64,000 bases of DNA from Laccaria trichodermophora (Eukaryota; Basidiomycota; Agaricomycetes; Agaricales; Hydnangiaceae), in contig JACTVC010000016.1 of assembly GCA_018417955.1 (NCBI GenBank), forward strand, positions 186,001 to 250,000. The letters are read 5' to 3'. The number at the start of each line of letters is the position of its first letter. Position 1 is the stretch's first letter. Under the pieces are notes generated by a model. That model searched no databases, was not told where the DNA came from, and worked only from the letters and a program-made list of their open reading frames with translations. Shown here one piece after another: positions 33,101-44,548 of the stretch. The position numbers and the translations under genes are program-made.

Positions 33101-33545
33101 TGTAGCGGATGGGGAAAAATCAATTGATGCTGCCGCACCCAAGAGGCTTCGAAGTGCCCCAAAGTTGCCAAGTCCTGAGAGAGACGTAGGAGCCCAGGCA
33201 CCGCAAGAATCAAGCAGTGGCGAACGCATGACCGCTGAGGTCCCAGCAGCCTCCTCAGCTCAGCCAGCAGCAGCAGCAGCCACACCCGCTCAAGCATACC
33301 AGTGGCCCTACAGCCCCTACTATCCACCTTTTGGCTTTCCTCCTGCGCCTGGTTGGCCCTACCCATCATTTTCCCAAGACCGTCCTGCAGGGAGTGCAGG
33401 GGATTCAGCGCCAGCCTTCCCCTTTCCTCCACACCCTATGATGCCCTTCCCCCCATTCTACCACGCCGGTGCTGGAGCTGCCGCCGCTGCGAATGTCCCA
33501 GTAAAGCCGGCTGAAGGAGAGCCTGGTCCCTTGCACTCGACTTAA
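30115..33545 (+). pseudogene. Large KDZ-A accessory protein, one nonsense codon
   Basis: The first exon is acidic and Pro/Ser-rich (first Met MDISDTSDG at 30259) and contains ENIIMLWKQSHARECSHSVW. GT-AG introns at about 31047-31097, 31366-31421, 31486-31542, 31700-31758 and 32051-32100 join in frame to TCWEGFKRLEPNWREILDAH, FIEERLRFDESTMTGLF, EEIPWVKLGGSLACTGLRIE and IPLYVEAPPGPGSLNVIRRA. A basic/acidic region (KKSKEIISDSDE, KGKGKAKD) follows. A single TGA at 32589 stops the frame; the same frame continues to 33545 as a Pro/Ala-rich tail. Proteins with the LWKQSHAR-like signature recur beside KDZ transposases in agaricomycetes. Function unknown; the composition suggests a nuclear protein. Confidence 0.65.
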
Positions 33546-33724
33546 GGTGTCAATTATCGTGTGTCTTGTGTGGCGACCTGTTGGACCATCTTCGTTGTTG
33601 CTATATATATTCTTGCCCATCTCTTGTACCCCTCACCATTATAGTCTTGTCTGTTTCTTGTACCCCCCTTATTTACTTAATCTCCCCGTAATATATTTCT
33701 TGAATCAAGTACATTTTAAATATT

Positions 33725-33925
33725 GGTTATGCCCCTTGAGCCTGGCGCCTGAAACCTCTGTGCCTGACACCCTCTGCAGGCTTGTAACCTCGTGCCTGAC
33801 GCCCTTTGTACATATAACCTGGCGCCTGACACCCTGGCCTCTTGGAACCTTGGAACCTCGCGCCTATAACCCCTGCGATGCTTAGAGCCTCACGCCGGAC
33901 AGCCTGACACCTCTATCAATGCGAG
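33725..33925 (-). repeat. Subterminal repeat cluster of KDZ element A
   Basis: About twelve copies of GCCTGACACC/GCGCCTGACGCC/CTCGTGCCTGACGCC occur within 200 bp near the right end. Dense subterminal motifs of this sort serve as transposase binding sites in other DNA transposons. No comparable cluster is obvious at the left end. Confidence 0.6.
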
Positions 33926-34006
33926 AAACAGACACCTCGCGCGCGAGATCGTTCTCAGATGGCCTTCCCTATTTGGATTAATAGGGAAGCGACCGTGGTG
34001 ATACCT

Positions 34007-34085
34007 ACCTGTGAGGCCAATTCTCATCAGTCAAAGAATCAGCCTCCAAGGTCTTCTGACGGTCGAAAGCGTCAGGCATGAAGTG
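34007..34085 (-). repeat. Right TIR of KDZ element A
   Basis: It pairs with 10213-10291. Its minus-strand translation happens to extend the adjacent Plavaka frame to a stop at 34005; that tail is element sequence, not Plavaka. Confidence 0.8.
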
Positions 34086-35473
34086 GCGTACAAGTGGCGC
34101 GCTTGAAATGCCATTGGGGAGGGGGATGTCGAGGACAAGACCAAGGAGAATGCGACACATTTGATCATGTTCCTGACCGGTGATGAGAGATAACGAGCTT
34201 ATTCCCTTGGTGAACAGTCGCAGATTATGGTTGGGAGGCATTTGGCAACACCGAGCATCGATTTCTTCAGCCCCAAGAGCTTCGATGATCCAGGAAATCA
34301 GGTGTTTCATTATGCCCTGATACAGTTGATGAAGAATGTCGGGGGTGATGGAACGGAAAATGTCGGCATAGGGGAGGTCCTTCCAGAACGGTTCAGCAAG
34401 GGGTTTGATACCCGCATCTGCACAGGTCCTCAGGAACCCAGCAGGGTCATCCCCAAAGCTCTCGAGTGCTTTCAAGATTCGGTCAAGATCCCGAAGCTGA
34501 GGGGGGACATCAGGATCATACTCTCCCAGAGAGTTACGATCTTCGAGACATGAAGGGCACTCGCCAGTGAACGTTCCTGTTGTAAGGACCTGCTCAGGAT
34601 AATCTCCAACAAAGGCAGCTAAAATTGGATGTCCCTGGCATGTGACACCATCGCCGCTAGTCAAAGACACGCCTGAAATGCCGGCAGACTCTAACGGTTG
34701 GAGAATCTTCTTCATACATGCATGATACAAGTTGGCGAGAAGGCGTCGTCGTTGAGCCTTATTGATGACAGTCTCCAACTTGGCCGTTGGAAGGTAAGCA
34801 ATGAGAATATAACCTCGAAAAGACGGTTTTTGGCGGATTTCTTTCGGAATGTTTCCAATCGTCAAATAAAGAGGGTAAGCAGTCTTGTTTTTGAAAAGTG
34901 TGAGTTGAGTCTTGTCAGTGGAGACAATTATTGGAACGATGGTTGCGCCAGGCTTGTCTTTCTCGAGCGCTTCCTGAATGAGCGGCGTGAGAGAACGGCA
35001 AAACCAAACAAAAATCTTCTCACCTGTGTTGACCACCACCACCGACCTGTATGCATGTCATGGTACATGCATACTTGCTTACTTTCATCTGTGTAGTGTT
35101 TCTCGGGGTGGAAAACCAGATACGGGGAGAAATCCGAGTCGCCAAAGAGTGCTTTGATGCAAGGTATGACGTCTCGAAAGTACACCTCGCAGACTTCTGA
35201 TCCCACCATGATCTCGTGCCGTTTGAAGCCAGGTCGACCCGGCAAAGACTTGTCAATGAGCTTGTTAAGCTCTGTGGTGTTTTTGAATGAGAGGCCAAGA
35301 GTTTCAATGATCTGCACAGGTGGTAAGTCAACCAGTATACGTCAAATGAGAATTTGGCGCTTACCCCCTCAATGGCCATCAGTTCAGTGAACACTGTTGA
35401 ACTGGGACCTCGTAACTTCGACCATCGTGCAATATCCCACTCCATTTTCGAGCAAAATGGTGCATAGGGATTG
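34086..35473 (-). pseudogene. Plavaka transposase, piece 2 of 4 (catalytic core)
   Basis: From the KDZ-B TSD the minus strand reads NPYAPFCSKMEWDIARWSKL, then SLPGRPGFKRHEI, MYHDMHTGRWWWSTQ, STDKTQLTLFKNKTAYPLYL, IGNIPKEIR, WKDLPYADIFRSITPDILHQ, YQGIMKHLISWI and GISSAPLVR, ending at the KDZ-A TSD. At least two short introns are evident, one (about 34975-35024) joining WWWSTQ to EALEKDKPGAT. This is the conserved core of Plavaka transposases. Apart from the flanking insertions no break is seen. Confidence 0.88.
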
Positions 35474-35550
35474 CACCCATGGCTGTAGGACTATGCCTTA
35501 TGTATTGGACTAATCCACCCATGCCTATTGCGTAGGGGATGGAAATATCC
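35474..35550 (+). repeat. Left TIR of KDZ element B
   Basis: It starts CACCCATGGCTGTAGG and pairs with 52163-52238 reversed. The same first 24 bp occur at 25650. Confidence 0.8.
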
Positions 35551-35688
35551 AGGCTCTTTGGGATGTGGATTGGTCCAGGTCACCCATAGGATATATATTA
35601 CTTTTCCATATTTGTTTTTCAGGTGGTATGTCAACATTGGCAAACAACAAATATCTGTTTTGGCTTTAATGTGAGTATTTTGCCCCTT

Positions 35689-36072
35689 GACCATGTTCCT
35701 CTGCAAAAGAAGCCCGGAAACGCAAATATATATATCTCGGGATATTTTTATACATCCTAGAATAGTTTCCCCTGCTTCTCTGTGCCCAGAATAGCTGGAT
35801 GTGACAAACCGCATCTGGATGTCGTTTGGTTTGTAGGGGCCTCTGATAAATACTTGTCAACAAACATCTTTGTTGGCCTCAACAGATGCTTTCCACCTTT
35901 TGGACCATGTTCCTCTGCGAAGGAAGGCTGGAAAACACAAATATATATATCTTGGGATATTTTTATACATCCTAGAATAGTTTCCCCTGCTTCTCTGTGC
36001 CCAGAATGGCTGGATGCGACAAACCGCATCCGGATGTCATTTGGCGTCTTAGGGCTTCTGGTAAATACATGT
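35689..36072 (+). repeat. Direct repeat, two units of 214 bp, near the left end of KDZ-B
   Basis: Units start at 35689 and 35903 with GACCATGTTCCTCTGC and share ATATATATATCTCGGGATAT-like sequence, CCTAGAATAGTTTCCCCTGC and GACAAACCGCATC. A partial third unit precedes them. Confidence 0.85.
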
Positions 36073-36103
36073 AAATAATGAATATATCTATATGGAAAAA
36101 CAG

Positions 36104-39100
36104 CTACTCCTCATCCTCCTCTATCAGGGCCTCCAACAATGGATCGACAGATGATGCAGGGCCTTCGTTGCTCTCCTCCTGACTAGCCAATGGGACCAGC
36201 GGCTTCTCCCACAATCGGGTGAAGCGCTCGTGAAGGGATCTCTGAATGTGAGCCTGATGGCTCGCGTATGCCTTCACCCCTTCGCGGGTTGGTTCGTCTA
36301 GGCCCGACCATCCCTCTTGACGTTGATTCCACCAATCGACCTTCCATTCCAATGTCTTCCGGACCCGCCACATCTCCTCCTTCAGTAATTGGACCTCCTC
36401 TGTCCACCTTAAATGTCGCGCCCTCGCTTTTGCCCATTCAATTCGAACCGCTACAAAAGAAGCGCCGTTAGTAAACCATATTCGTACAGAAAATGCCGGC
36501 CACTTACCCTCATGCAGCACCGCATCACTGCCATCCCCGATCGCATCAGGGGTGGTCCAAATCCACGACACCGCTTTCTTCCCCTGTCCCAAACCCAACC
36601 TAGCAGCTGTGCGCTGCTTTTTGGAACGCTCTCGTCCATCCGGTTTGATTGGATCAGCGGGATCGTCGATACTAATCTCCATCCCATCCGGCGTGGTGAG
36701 GTCGCCATTTCTTAGTCTACGAAGGCTCCCCTCCCAATCCCCTGGACCCAATAGCTCCACCAGGGCCTTCCGCGCGGATCGGTATTTTACAGCCAATGCT
36801 TTCGTTTTGTCTTCAAGACGATCGAGAGTTTCTTTGGCTCTGGTGTTGGGGTTCTGGCCTCAGATATTCCGATTTCGAAAGCCGATGAACGACAAGCGAC
36901 CGCGCTGGACATTGCGTATCTTCTCCAAGGTATCGTAGCACTGGGCTTCCTGCAATTTGATCTCGATGTCGACCAGAATTTTGTTGCAGTTGTGAGTCCG
37001 CTGAGCACACGGAAGAGCCGATGGCAACCAAAGCTGTTGATGCTCAGGTTCCACGCTGTCGCGCTGAGCCTCAGCCATCTCTCGTTGAGAAGCTTCACGC
37101 TCGCCAGCTAAAACGGTCGCCGCAGGCATGTAAATAGCCTGGAGGTTGCGGAAACGTTTCAGTTCGCGGAGGAGGAGAAGATGGCGGCGTTGGATTTCAT
37201 TTTCTCTATGTGTTGTAAGCTCGTTCGGTCGCTTAGCATCCCATATAATCCTTTGTCTAATAAGTAGTTGGTCACTGGAGTCAATGCAAGACAAATTCGA
37301 GACTTACTGTGATTCTTCTATGATCAGCCCCATCGAAATGAAAGCCGTCGGTCCCGTTTCATGTAGCTGAGGTGTGCCAGCCGTGACCGCTTGTTTCTCC
37401 TCCTCAAGCAATTTTTTCTTCACCTCGTCCTGAGAGGCATCTGGAAACTGGAGTTAGAACTGGCAATTTGGAAGGATTATATACTCACGGGCCACTACAG
37501 ACAAGTAAGGGTTTTTTTTCTTTGGATCTTTCTCCCAATCGAGTATCATCCGCGTCCACTCATTCTCCAACTCGCCCTTCTCCGTTAGGGATGCAGTAAA
37601 ATCGTCAAAAATCTTCTGTTGGCGCTTTTGTTCGGGTATCGCGAGGAGGAGACGCAAGTGCAAAGTGCGTCCTATGTGATAATGGCATCAGAACGGTTCA
37701 GACGAAGTATGGGAAAGACTTACCCAGGCCAACATATTTACGGAAATTGTGATGACCCAAGTGATCATCAAGTGTGTCGTGCCTGGAACCAGGACCCATT
37801 TCCTTGGTACTATTGGCCACACGGTTCATCTCAGCCCAGCTTCGCTCAATGCCTTCGCCGTCCGTTCGGCCAACGCCAGGTTTCAGGTTCAACGAATGGG
37901 GTGCCTGGCAGGGGACCTTGTGCATGGGACAATGACATTTCGGTATCCCCCAACCGAGACTCGCAGATGACGGTAGATGTAGGTCGGCAGGTAGTTTTGG
38001 CATTCGAGATGCAAATTTCAGCTTGAACTGGCAAGCGATGTCATATGATATGAAAACGGCAGCGATGAGGAGTGGGGCGAGTGCTGAAAGCAAAATGAAG
38101 TCCATGTTACAGTACCTAGAGCGGCGTTAGCTTCCGCAAGAATCTCCTTTTTGAGTTTGGTTACCGTTCCCCTTTTTGAAGATCTCCAACTCCGCCAGCA
38201 CGAACAACCTCATGCCATGCGCACACACACATTCCTACACCCGTAGAATGCAAGCCAGCTGAGAACTGAGTCTCGGCATTGGCAAGGGTCTTGAAGCCGC
38301 TACAGGTACTGATCTTCATTTTGAGATTAGCGGACGAATCCCACTCTGAATGAGGCGCTCGTCACTCACATCCTTCTGCGTTGCATACTTGAGGATGTGT
38401 TTTTGATAAGCCGCATCTTCAGGAAAGTAGGCGAAGCCGGTGTGAAGCCCAGGGTCCCTCTTCAGGCTCGAACACATGAGGTTCTTGAGCCGAAAATTTG
38501 CGTCCAGGGTGACAATTAAGACATACAGGAACCTAGGCAATAATTGACGTTAGTGCCTGGATAGTGACAGTTGTGGGGAAACGACATACTTATATTCCAG
38601 GGCAACATCTCGCCAGTTTTCTGGGAGATTAACGCCAGGAATAGGACATGCCGGACAGATTGTAGCGAGGTCCCCTCGGCCGGTCGATATGAGCCCGTCC
38701 TTGATGTTCCCTCGGCCATGTCGCTTCATCAACTTAAGGTGGCGAAATTCACGAATCATTCGCATGAAAGACTTGTAACGAGTCTGAAACACAAAGATGG
38801 TCATAAGTTTCAAGCTTCAAGAACAAGAGCAAGCATCCGACTCACCTTTGGGATGTCCAGCTCCGTATTGTCTGTCAGGAACTCGAGTGACTTGTAAAAC
38901 TCGTGGGCAGAGAGCTTTCCCGTCAGGGTAACAACGTGGAACAGTTCGAGCAATCGAAACGTCGCGCACGTTTGGGGGAAGTGGACTGTTGCGGGAAACC
39001 ATTCACTTCGAATTAGCTGTTGCCGGTTCGAGATCTTCCGTTGATCGCAACCACAGAAATCTACCGCGACGTGATGCAGACCGTTGGTGTGGAGTACGGT

Positions 39101-42100
39101 GAAGTCTTTGTGGACTGGTGGCTACCACTTTTATGATATAAACAAGGTAAGTGCCAGCAGAGCTATGTGATTGTGGCCACACTCTTTTATGAAAGACATT
39201 TCATTCATTTACCTTGTGTCTTTCTTTCTCATAAAGCCTCTGATATTTTTCATTATGTGGGCAAGTCTATGAACCTATTTCATTATGTATCTTCATTACT
39301 TTCATTGCGATTTTCATTGTGGATCTCAGGGAATTTCATTGTGATTTTCATTGTTCATCTTAGGGAATTTCATTGTGATTTTCATTGCTCTTCTCAGGGA
39401 ATTTCATTGCGATTTTCATTGCTCTTCTCAGGGAATTTCATTGTGATTTTCATTTCTCTTCTCAGGGAATTTCATTGTGATTTTCATTGCTCTTCTCAGG
39501 GAATTTCATTGTGATTTTCATTGTTCATCTTAGGGAATTTCATTGCGATTTTCATTACTCTTCTCAGGGAATTTCATTGCAATTTTCATTGCTCTTCTCA
39601 GGGAATTTCATTGTGGATCTTAGGGAATTTCATTGTGATTTTCATTGCTCTTCTCAGGGAATTTCATTGTGATTTTCATTGTGGATCTCAGGGAATTTCA
39701 TTGCTCATCTGAGGGAATTTCATTGTGGATCTTAGGGAATTTCATTGCGATTTTCATTGCTCTTCTCAGGGAATTTCATTGCGATTTTCATTTCTCTTCT
39801 CAGGGAATTTCATTGCGATTTTCATTGTTCATCTTAGGGAATTTCATTAGGATATTTCATTGTGCATTCAGGGTTTAGGGTGCACTTCCAAATATGGAAA
39901 CATACACAAAAATAGCTGGAAAAATATTCTTTGCTTTTTATTTTTTAATTCTCTTGGTGGGTATTTCATTTCTGGCCAATTGCATTTTTCATTCCTTAAC
40001 CACTTTCCTCCCCTACATGTCAGCATCCATTTAATGGGTTGGGAGGGTGGTCACATGACCAACTTCCTAAAATGGTCAAAAAATCAAAGTTGTTGCCCTG
40101 CACTGTAACTTCCTGAATCAGTTTGAATTATGTTCTGAAGTGCCTCCATTGTGGAGATATGATCTAAAAGATTTTTCTCAACGCCGCGTTTTTTTTTGTT
40201 TTTTGCATTTTTCTCCATGAAAACAAAAGCAAACAACATGATTTTGAGACATTTAGAAAGCTAAAAGAAAAGGCTACAATTATTGTATCATGGCAAAATT
40301 GACCGAAAAAGGAAGGTGCATGCTCTGAAAAGGACATTGACAGTAATAGACTACAAAAGTCAGATACAGACTACAAAGTTAACTAAAACACCACAAAAGA
40401 CTACAAAAGTTGGACTTAGAATACAACATTTTAACAGCCTACACAAGACTACAAAAAAGTTGGACATAGACTACAAAATTTATTGATTGAGACTACAAAA
40501 ATTTGTAGTGTCCGCTTTTTGACACTACAAAAATTTGTAGGATGCAGTTTTAGGACTACAAAATTTGGTAGTGTTGCTTTTTGAGACTACAAAAGGTTGT
40601 AGTGTCCGCTTTTTGGGACTACAAAAATTTGTAGTAAGCAGTTTTAAGACTACAAAAGTTTGTAGTGTCCGCTTTCTGGGACTACAAATGTTTGTATGGT
40701 CCACTTTTTAGGGTTACAAAGTTTCTGTGTTGGACTACCAAAGTTTGTAGGCTGCTTTTCTGTTATACCTGTAGTGTCCCTGCATATGTATAGGTCCATA
40801 GGGATTTGGCTGAAGTATTCAGATGACTGGACATATTGCTATTGTGACATGATTGTTTTTGACATCTCATCCAGTTGTCTTTCACATCAAGAGAGGTTAG
40901 CTTATCCTTTCACACTGTCTTGATCCCTAACTAAGCACAGTCAACTTTGATATGATCTGTGAGGGAACAATACTCTATGGATGATGGGCTGTACCTTGGG
41001 CCTTTATTACATTCAACATGAAAGTTGGGTCATAATGTAAAAAGTTTACCAATTTCAAGGTTGTCTTTCTCTCCATTCTGCAAGGAGATTGACAAAGAGA
41101 CATGTCCCAACTGCACTGATATCATGGACAACTTAAACCCATCACAGAAATCATTCTCAAAGATGACTACAGGGGAACAAGCAACAGTGGCTACTGATAT
41201 GTAGAAATGGGACAGCCTCTCCTAATGTCAAAGATAACTTGAGCATGATTTAAAAACAATCATATGGCAATAGTAAGATGTCCAGTCATCTGAATACTTC
41301 AGCCAAATCCCTATGGACCTATACATATGCAGGGACACTACAGGTATAACAGAAAAGCAGCCTACAAACTTTGGTAGTCCAACACAGAAACTTTGTAACC
41401 CTAAAAAGTGGACCATACAAACATTTGTAGTCCCAGAAAGCGGACACTACAAACTTTTGTAGTCTTAAAACTGCTTACTACAAATTTTTGTAGTCCCAAA
41501 AAGCGGACACTACAACCTTTTGTAGTCTCAAAAAGCAACACTACCAAATTTTGTAGTCCTAAAACTGCATCCTACAAATTTTTGTAGTGTCAAAAAGCGG
41601 ACACTACAAATTTTTGTAGTCTCAATCAATAAATTTTGTAGTCTATGTCCAACTTTTTTGTAGTCTTGTGTAGGCTGTTAAAATGTTGTATTCTAAGTCC
41701 AACTTTTGTAGTCTTTTGTGGTGTTTTAGTTAACTTTGTAGTCTGTATCTGACTTTTGTAGTCTATTACTGTCAATGTCCTTGTCAGAGCATGCACCTTC
41801 CTTTTTCGGTCAATTTTGCCATGATACAATAATTGTAGCCTTTTCTTTTAGCTTTCTAAATGTCTCAAAATCATGTTGTTTGCTTTTGTTTTCATGGAGA
41901 AAAATGCAAAAAACAAAAAAAAAACGCGGCGTTGAGAAAAATCTTTTAGATCATATCTCCACAATGGAGGCACTTCAGAACATAATTCAAACTGATTCAG
42001 GAAGTTACAGTGCAGGGCAACAACTTTGATTTTTTGACCATTTTAGGAAGTTGGTCATGTGACCACCCTCCCAACCCATTAAATGGATGTTGACATGTAG

Positions 42101-44345
42101 GGGAGGAAAGTGGTTAAGGAATGAAAAATGCAATTGGCCAGAAATGAAATACCCACCAAGAGAATTAAAAAATAAAAAGCAAAGAATATTTTTCCAGCTA
42201 TTTTTGTGTATGTTTCCATATTTGGAAGTGCACCCTAAACCCTGAATGCACAATGAAATATCCTAATGAAATTCCCTAAGATGAACAATGAAAATCGCAA
42301 TGAAATTCCCTGAGAAGAGAAATGAAAATCGCAATGAAATTCCCTGAGAAGAGCAATGAAAATCGCAATGAAATTCCCTGAGAAGAGAAATGAAAATCGC
42401 AATGAAATTCCCTGAGAAGAGCAATGAAAATCGCAATGAAATTCCCTAAGATCCACAATGAAATTCCCTCAGATGAGCAATGAAATTCCCTGAGAAGAGC
42501 AATGAAAATCACAATGAAATTCCCTGAGAAGAGTAATGAAAATCGCAATGAAATTCCCTGAGAAGAGTAATGAAAATCGCAATGAAATTCCCTAAGATGA
42601 ACAATGAAAATCACAATGAAATTCCCTGAGAAGAGCAATGAAAATCACAATGAAATTCCCTAAGATGAACAATGAAAATCACAATGAAATTCCCTGAGAT
42701 CCACAATGAAAATCACAATGAAAGTAATGAAGATACATAATGAAATAGGTTCATAGACTTGCCCACATAATGAAAAATATCAGAGGCTTTATGAGAAAGA
42801 AAGACACAAGGTACAGTGACTAGGCAAAAGTCTTGCACCATACAAATAATTCTATATCCTCTCCAAGTTCAAAGAAATGGTTACCATATATATATGGTAA
42901 TATACATATAATCTATATATATCTTTGACATAAATATGAGATCTGGATCTCATGCTCTGCTCCATGTAGGAAAAAAATGAAAAAATGGGGTTTTGAGAGT
43001 TTTACAGATACTTCATGTAAGGGTCTAGAAAAATGTGAAGAATTAAGTACTTGCTAACTCAAGTATACAGCACTTTGAATCATATCAATTGGATTAGCGG
43101 TTGTTGAGATATAGGTGTAAGAAAAGAGCTTGTTTTGGTCAAATAGTCCATATTTCACCACATTTGACCAAAATAAGCCCTTTTCTTACACCTATATCTC
43201 AAAAACCGCTAATCCAATTGATATGATTCAAAGTGCTGTATACTTGAGTTAGCAAGTACTTAATTCTTCACATTTTTTTAGACCCTCACATGAAGTATCT
43301 GTAAAACTCTCAAAACCCCATTTTTTCATTTTTTCCTACATGGAGCAGAGCATGAGATCCAGATCTCATATTTATGTCAAAGATATATATAGATTATATG
43401 TATATTACCATATATATATGGTAACCATTTCTTTGACCTTGGAGAGGATATAGAATTATTTGTGTGGTGCAAGACTTTTGCCTAGTCACTGTAAATGAAT
43501 GAAATGTCTTTCATAAAAGAGTGTGGCCACAATCACATAGCTCTGCTGGCACTTACCTTGTTTATATCATAAATAGTGGTTCCCACTAGTGCTTTGTGGC
43601 CAGGTTGGGGGTTGACGCAGGACGAGTTGGTGTGACCGACCTGAACACGAAGGCCCATTGTCTTCAGAGATGTCTTCTCGAAGTGTGTCCCGTTCCACTT
43701 CTGTACATAGATCAGCAAAGAGAAACAGAAAACTTGTAATTACACACCTGGATGATATGTAGGGGAAGGAGTTTGTGACGCAAGACGCAGCAGCTCGAAC
43801 ACTCGAGGAGGCGGCCCATGCAATCCTCACATCGGTAAATCCCCAGACTCTTGGATGCGCAAGACATGCATGCCACATCTGCGCCGACGTCGCTTCGTCC
43901 TTCCAGCCTCAACAGCTCCAGTAGATACTCCTCCCGGAAGCCGGGATCCGATTTCCTTTCCCCTGCCCACTGACGTAGAGGAGCATCCTGTAAACTGTCG
44001 GTATAGGACAATCAAGAACCATGGAATAAGACTCACGGATGTGGGATAGCGTTTCACCGCAACCTTGGCAGCTACAGGTATGTCCTCCACTTCTCCCTCA
44101 ACCTCCTCCTCAGCATCACATCCTGGCAAAAGGTCGATCGCATCGTAATCTTGACTCGCATTCCATTCGTAGACAGGCGAAGGAAAGCGATTGAGGGACA
44201 CCGCCCCTTTTTGCGGGGACCGAGCGGTCTGAATTATATTGCGGCCGTGATTAGATAGACGAACTGAGCGAGATTGAGGGATGGCTATGTCGTCCTCGCT
44301 GTCATCGTCACGAACGACGACGAAACCTTTCTTGGTCTTGGCCAT
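36104..44345 (-). CDS. CxC2-type KDZ transposase of element B, apparently intact
   Basis: It starts MAKTKKGFVVVRDDDSED at 44345. The CxC2 cluster follows: CMSCASKSLGIYRCEDCMG, CSSCCVLRHKLLPLH, KWNGTHFEKTSLKTMGLRVQ. A 4.4 kb intron (39122-43556) containing F3 is followed by HTNGLHHVAVDFCGC, SEWFPATVHFPQTCATFRLL and SAHEFYKSLEFLTDN. The core has FMRMIREFRHLKLMKRHGRG, ICPACPIPGVNLPENW, SAGLHSTGVGMCVCAWHE, FISYDIACQFKLKF and TDGEGIERSWAEMNRVANST. The tail reads FRNLQAIYMPAA, LPSALPCAQRTHNCNKIL and QWDEE-like helices to the stop at 36104. Many 50 bp introns are present; I saw no stop in the exons I could join. Expected role: DNA cleavage and transfer of KDZ-B and related elements in the nucleus. 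Confidence 0.82.
39320..39860 (+). repeat. F3 left arm array 1: GGGAATTTCATTG units
   Basis: About 16 units of about 34-36 bp read GGGAATTTCATTGTGATTTT followed by CATTGCTCTTCTCA or CATTGTTCATCTTA variants. It is mirrored at 42240-42722. Confidence 0.9.
40340..40765 (+). repeat. F3 left arm array 2: GACTACAAAA/TTTGTAGT units
   Basis: Imperfect units of GACTACAAAAATTTGTAGTG and TCCGCTTTTTG. Each unit is itself nearly palindromic (CTACAAA...TTTGTAG). It is mirrored at 41335-41770. Confidence 0.88.
41335..41770 (-). repeat. F3 right arm array 2, inverted copy of 40340-40765
   Basis: It is the reverse complement of the left-arm block, almost base for base. Confidence 0.88.
42240..42722 (-). repeat. 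F3 right arm array 1, inverted copy of 39320-39860
   Basis: AATGAAATTCCCTGAGAAGA units; the array is somewhat shorter than its partner, so the arms have begun to differ in copy number. Confidence 0.88.
42814..43491. mobile_element. Tc1/mariner-like palindromic MITE (678 bp) inside F3
   Basis: Both ends read inward CAGTGACTAGGCAAAAGTCT, and pairing runs almost the full length around a short loop near 43150. TA duplications flank it (42812-42813, 43492-43493). The unoccupied site survives in the left F3 arm, where AAGGTAAATGAATG is continuous in complement at about 39203-39220. TIR sequence, TA target and lack of coding capacity point to a non-autonomous Tc1/mariner-type element. Confidence 0.92.
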
Positions 44346-44548
44346 CAAGGTGGGAAAACTTTTGAGATCAACAAAGGGGTGATGCATGGGCTTAAGGGTC
44401 CAATTAAGCGAAAAAGGCTTCAAGTCAAACTTTGAATGTTAGACTAAGGAGTTACAAACTCTCTAAGGCCTACAGACACATTACAAACGAGTCGCATATG
44501 TTATGAGGAACGATGATAGAGGTTCACTAAAAAAAAATTATGTGATGC

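Larger units (their letters stand above)
10213..34085 (+). mobile_element. KDZ transposon 'A' (23.9 kb), 8-bp TSD, 79 bp TIRs
   Basis: The 8-bp repeat GCGTACAA flanks it (10205-10212 and 34086-34093). The ends read CACCTTAGGCCTAGC and, reversed, CACTTCATGCCTGACG; they stay alignable for about 79 bp to AATTGGCCTGAGAGG/AATTGGCCTCACAGG. It carries a CxC1 KDZ transposase fused to a Ulp1-like domain, an MGRPR-type gene, a viroplasmin-fold gene and a large accessory gene. Two later insertions (15526-23265 and 25650-29637) account for 11.7 kb, so the original element was about 12 kb. An 8-bp TSD fits what is reported for Zisupton/KDZ elements. Confidence 0.85.
39121..43582. mobile_element. Foldback element F3 (4.46 kb), near-perfect inverted arms
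   Basis: The left arm (about 39121-40865) and right arm (about 41245-43582) are inverted copies with very few differences. The ends read ACCACTTTTATGATATAAAC and, reversed, ACCACTATTTATGATATAAA. A loop of about 380 bp separates the arms. The right arm is longer only because a 678 bp MITE is inserted in it. Flanks GGACTGGTG (39112) and CCACTAGTG (43583) may be a decayed 9-bp TSD. Each arm holds two tandem arrays. No transposase is encoded. It occupies an intron position in the KDZ-B transposase. Confidence 0.82.

Noticed and set aside
34005..34085. C-terminal tail of the Plavaka core frame (HFMPDAFDRQ...ENWPHR)
   Set aside because: This is read-through into the KDZ-A terminal inverted repeat; the true continuation is at 10212 downwards.
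39300..39878. Open frames of FHCDFHCSSQGISL-type repeats
   Set aside because: By-product of the GGGAATTTCATTG tandem array in F3.
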